A stretch of DNA of 7,402 nucleotides, taken from positions 1 to 7,402 of the forward strand of contig JAKABC010000089.1 in the NCBI GenBank assembly GCA_021802025.1. The letters run 5' to 3'. Below the pieces are notes generated by a model, which saw nothing but the letters and a program-made list of their open reading frames with translations, ran no database searches and was not told the DNA's origin. This stretch comes from Actinomycetes bacterium (GTDB taxonomy: Bacteria; Actinomycetota; Acidimicrobiia; Acidimicrobiales; RAAP-2). The position numbers were made by a program, and so were the translations under genes. Below are positions 5,486 to 7,402 of this stretch, one piece after another (positions within the stretch are counted from its first letter, which is position 1; each line of letters opens with the position of its first letter).

Positions 5486-6324
5486 AGGGCCCCTCGCTGG
5501 TCATCCTGGCGGCCGGCCGGGCCCGTCGCTACGGCGGGCTCAAGCAGATCGCCCCGGTGGGCCCCAACGGCGAGGGCGTGATCGACCTGCTGGCTTCGGA
5601 CGCCTACGCCGCGGGCTTCGAGGACATCGTGATCGTCGTCAACCCCGAGACCGGCCCCGAGATCGAGGCCCACGTCGCCGCCCACTGGCCCAAGGGCCGC
5701 ACCGTCAGCTTCACCCACCAGCACCAGCTGCGCGGCACGGTCGACGCGGTGCTGGCGGCCGAGCCGGCCCTCGACACCTCGAGGCCCTTTGGCGTCTCCA
5801 ACGCCGACGACCTCTACGGGCGCGAGTCCTTCATGCGCCTGGGTCGCCATCTAATGTCCTCGTCCAACAACGGCCTGGTCGGCTTCCGGCTCGAGCGGGC
5901 CCTCGTTGGCGAGCTGCCGGTCTCGCGCGGCACGTGCACGGTGGTGAACGGACACCTCACCGAGATCGTCGAGCGTCGCAACGTCCACGCCACCCTGCGC
6001 GGCTACGAGGCCGACGACGGACTGGAGCCCCACGTGCTCCACCCCCAGACGATCGTCTCGATGAACCTCTGGGGCTTCCAGCCCTCGATCCTGCCGCTGA
6101 TGCGCGCCGCCGTCGAGGCCCACGACTTCGCGAGCGAGAAGGAGATCCAGCTCTCGACCTTCGTCGGCCAGATCCTGCACCGCACGCCGCTGCGCTTCGA
6201 CGTGATGCTGACCGAGTCGCGCTGCATCGGGGTGACCCACGCCGACGACCTCCCCCTCGCCCAGCGGCTCGTCGTCGAGGAGATCGAGGCCGGCGAGCGA
6301 CCAGCGACGGCCTTCTCCGCCTGA
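5482..6324 (+). CDS. Sugar-phosphate nucleotidyltransferase-like protein (NTP_transferase family)
   Basis: A 280-residue GT-A-fold protein predicted to transfer a nucleotide from an NTP to a phosphorylated sugar or similar acceptor. The N-terminal NTP-binding signature is LAAGRARRYGGLKQ (9-22), with Lys21 in the conserved place. It is followed by GPNGEGVIDL (27-36), a GTVDAV nucleotide-site segment (85-90) and NADDLYG (107-113) supplying the metal-binding Asp. The TVSRG-like stretch and the late GVTHADD motif (250-256) match a poorly characterised family of roughly 290-300 residues that I recall from Bacteroidetes and others. This points to that family rather than to RmlA or GalU. The start is GTG 5482, which overlaps the fabH stop in a GTGA junction with no Shine-Dalgarno sequence, so translation is probably coupled to fabH. 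Frame-open sequence upstream of this GTG lies entirely inside fabH and is not coding. The acceptor is unknown; a cell-envelope or glycolipid role is only suggested by the fabH linkage. Confidence 0.85.
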   Translation: MKGPSLVILAAGRARRYGGLKQIAPVGPNGEGVIDLLASDAYAAGFEDIVIVVNPETGPEIEAHVAAHWPKGRTVSFTHQHQLRGTVDAVLAAEPALDTSRPFGVSNADDLYGRESFMRLGRHLMSSSNNGLVGFRLERALVGELPVSRGTCTVVNGHLTEIVERRNVHATLRGYEADDGLEPHVLHPQTIVSMNLWGFQPSILPLMRAAVEAHDFASEKEIQLSTFVGQILHRTPLRFDVMLTESRCIGVTHADDLPLAQRLVVEEIEAGERPATAFSA

Positions 6325-6359
6325 ACGCCTCGTCGGGTCGAGCGCCGTTCGCGGTCCGT

Positions 6360-6377
6360 CGCCGGCAACGGCCGGCG
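6360..6377 (+). terminator. Hairpin after the nucleotidyltransferase gene, possible terminator
   Basis: CGCCGGC, an AACG loop and GCCGGCG form a perfect 7-bp stem 35 bases after the stop codon. A modestly T-rich stretch (ATCTTCTTG, 6387-6395) follows. A second smaller stem, CGTCGT/ACGACG (6396-6410), comes next. There is no true U-tract, as is common in GC-rich actinobacteria, so this is a plausible terminator rather than a clear one. Confidence 0.4.
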
Positions 6378-6490
6378 CGGGGTGCGATCTTCTTGCGTCG
6401 TTAGACGACGGGGGCCCGCTCACCGTCGGGTCCCGTGGGTGATCGCGCGAACTTGCTCATCGAGCGCTCGCTCGCCCACTCCCGACAGTG

Positions 6491-6526
6491 CGCCCCGATG
6501 CTCGGGGCGGGTCGCGCATCGGGGCG
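6491..6526 (-). terminator. Hairpin 5 bases after the dnaE2 stop, probable terminator with two alternative folds
   Basis: On the minus strand an 11-bp perfect inverted repeat (CGCCCCGATGC with GCATCGGGGCG, 14-base spacer) begins five bases beyond the dnaE2 stop codon. Inside it, an alternative 8-bp stem with a 3-base loop can form between 6491-6498 and 6502-6509. The right-hand arm therefore has two mutually exclusive partners. Its position between convergent genes suits transcription termination. No U-tract follows. Confidence 0.5.
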
Positions 6527-6531
6527 CCGGG

Positions 6532-7402
6532 TCAGTGCCAGTCGCGCGAGGGCGTCGTCGCGCCCAGCGCGAGCGCCTCGACGTGCTCGGCCGAGAGGGC
6601 GAGCGTCCCCTGGCCCCGCTCGAGGGTCCCGCGCACCACCAGGGCGGGCGCGCGATCGGCCACCGTCCGCCACCGGGCCCACGCCCCGCGCGAGAAGACG
6701 ACGTTCACGTGACCGGTCTCGTCCTCGAGGTTGACAAAGACGGCGCCGTTCGCGGTCTCGGGCCGCTGGCGGTGCGTCACGACCCCCGCCACGCTCACCC
6801 GGGAGCCCTCGACCGCGGCGAGGGTCGCCGCGCGGGCCACCCCGCGCGCGTCGAGGGCGGGGCGCACGAGTTCGAGCGCGGTCGCCTCGGTCGTGAGCCC
6901 CATCGCCCACAGGTCGTCGGCCACCCGCTCTAGGTCGCTCGCCGGCGTGAGGCGCGGCGCGACGAGTCCCGTGACGACACCCTCGAGCCGGTCGGGGCGG
7001 GACTGGCTGGCCGCGCCGGCCGACCAGGCGAGGGCGCGCCGATCCCCGCCCATCGAGTCGAGCGCCCCGGCCGCGGCCAGCGCCTCGAGGGCGGCCGCCG
7101 AGAGCCCGGCGCGCCGGGCGAGATCGGCGACGTCCCGGTAGGGCGCGCCGCGCGCGACCCGCTCGGCCGCCTCGGTCCCGAGGGCGCGCACGCTCGCGAG
7201 TCCCAGGCGCACGACCGGTGCGGCCGGGTCGCCCTCCACGGTGGCGAGCGCGCCCGAGCGCCCCACGTCGGGCCGAGCGACCGTGACCCCGTGGCGGCGG
7301 GCGTCGGCCACGAGGCTCTGGGGCGACCAGAAGCCCATCGGCTGGGCGTTCAAGAGCGAGGCGAGGAAGGCCGCCGGGTAGTGGAGCTTCAGCCAGGCCG
7401 AG
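6532..7402 (-). CDS. dnaE2: Error-prone DNA polymerase DnaE2 (ImuC), C-terminal part
   Basis: The C-terminal 289 residues of a C-family DNA polymerase that normally exceeds 1,000 residues; the gene enters from the right edge, so no start is visible. DnaE2 is the catalytic translesion polymerase of the SOS mutagenesis cassette with ImuA and ImuB. The segment begins with SAWLKLHYPAAFLASLLNAQ and PMGFWSPQSLVADARRHGV, the end of the polymerase core. A helix-hairpin-helix region follows (RDVADLARRAGL, then LEALAAAGALDSMG). Near the end comes an OB fold with VSVAGVVTHRQRPETANG and FVNLEDETGHVNVVF, close to the mycobacterial DnaE2 sequence as I recall it. The final SRDWH matches the typical SRDF(H/R) end of DnaE2, separating it from replicative DnaE1, so the C-terminus is intact. 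The ImuA/ImuB partners, if present, are outside the window, and its LexA box would also lie beyond the edge. Confidence 0.93.
   Translation of the reverse strand, partial: SAWLKLHYPAAFLASLLNAQPMGFWSPQSLVADARRHGVTVARPDVGRSGALATVEGDPAAPVVRLGLASVRALGTEAAERVARGAPYRDVADLARRAGLSAAALEALAAAGALDSMGGDRRALAWSAGAASQSRPDRLEGVVTGLVAPRLTPASDLERVADDLWAMGLTTEATALELVRPALDARGVARAATLAAVEGSRVSVAGVVTHRQRPETANGAVFVNLEDETGHVNVVFSRGAWARWRTVADRAPALVVRGTLERGQGTLALSAEHVEALALGATTPSRDWH

Noticed and set aside
6401..6460. A 19-codon minus-strand reading frame (MSKFARSPTG...) in the convergent gap after dnaE2
   Set aside because: There is no Shine-Dalgarno at a usable distance and no -10 box at leaderless spacing. It lies beyond the probable dnaE2 terminator and resembles nothing I know.
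6325..6531. A tRNA or other RNA gene in the convergent gap
   Set aside because: There is no T-loop (GGTTCGA-like) sequence, no cloverleaf arms and no CCA-type end. The symmetric elements are better explained as terminator hairpins.
7351..7353. TTG as a possible start of a short 273-residue dnaE2-like gene
   Set aside because: The same frame continues to the window edge with conserved DnaE2 sequence (SAWLKLHYPAAFLASL), so the TTG is an internal leucine codon.

Overview
The window is very GC-rich DNA (roughly 70% by eye), densely packed with genes and with no mobile element, CRISPR array or RNA gene that I could find. It looks like an actinobacterial chromosome. Three things point there: a DnaE2-type polymerase closely resembling the mycobacterial one as I remember it, several genes that start 6-11 bases after a TAGNCT -10 box with no ribosome binding site (leaderless mRNAs), and the domain make-up of the MgtE-like sensor. 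Acidimicrobiia is my best guess at class level, but it is only a guess.

Left part (1-2949, minus strand): a two-gene magnesium unit. The first gene encodes a soluble protein with a PRC-barrel-like N-terminus, an MgtE_N domain and a CBS pair. It has the cytosolic Mg2+-sensing half of an MgtE channel but no membrane part. The second gene, 153 bases downstream, encodes an NRAMP-fold membrane transporter whose two metal-site motifs differ from classical Mn/Fe NRAMPs in the way described for the magnesium-transporting NRMT clade. Its C-terminus runs off the left edge. The gap between the genes holds several perfect inverted repeats, the last one only two bases from the transporter's Shine-Dalgarno sequence. 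This unit is the most interesting part of the window: a candidate split Mg2+ transport system in which an MgtE-type sensor has been detached from its channel and paired with an unrelated transporter.

Middle (3016-6324): a PLP-dependent low-specificity threonine aldolase on the minus strand lies back-to-back with a hotdog-fold acyl-CoA thioesterase on the plus strand. Only 34 bases separate their start codons, and both -10 boxes lie in that gap, so the two promoters must overlap. The thioesterase is followed by a KAS III (FabH) gene with its own promoter and a good ribosome binding site. FabH overlaps by four bases (GTGA) with a sugar-phosphate nucleotidyltransferase-like gene, so those two are probably translationally coupled.

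Right part (6325-7402): a 207-base convergent intergenic region carries hairpins suited to terminating both sides. Beyond it is the C-terminal part of dnaE2 (imuC), the error-prone DNA polymerase, on the minus strand and running off the right edge. No intergenic stretch exceeds 300 bases.
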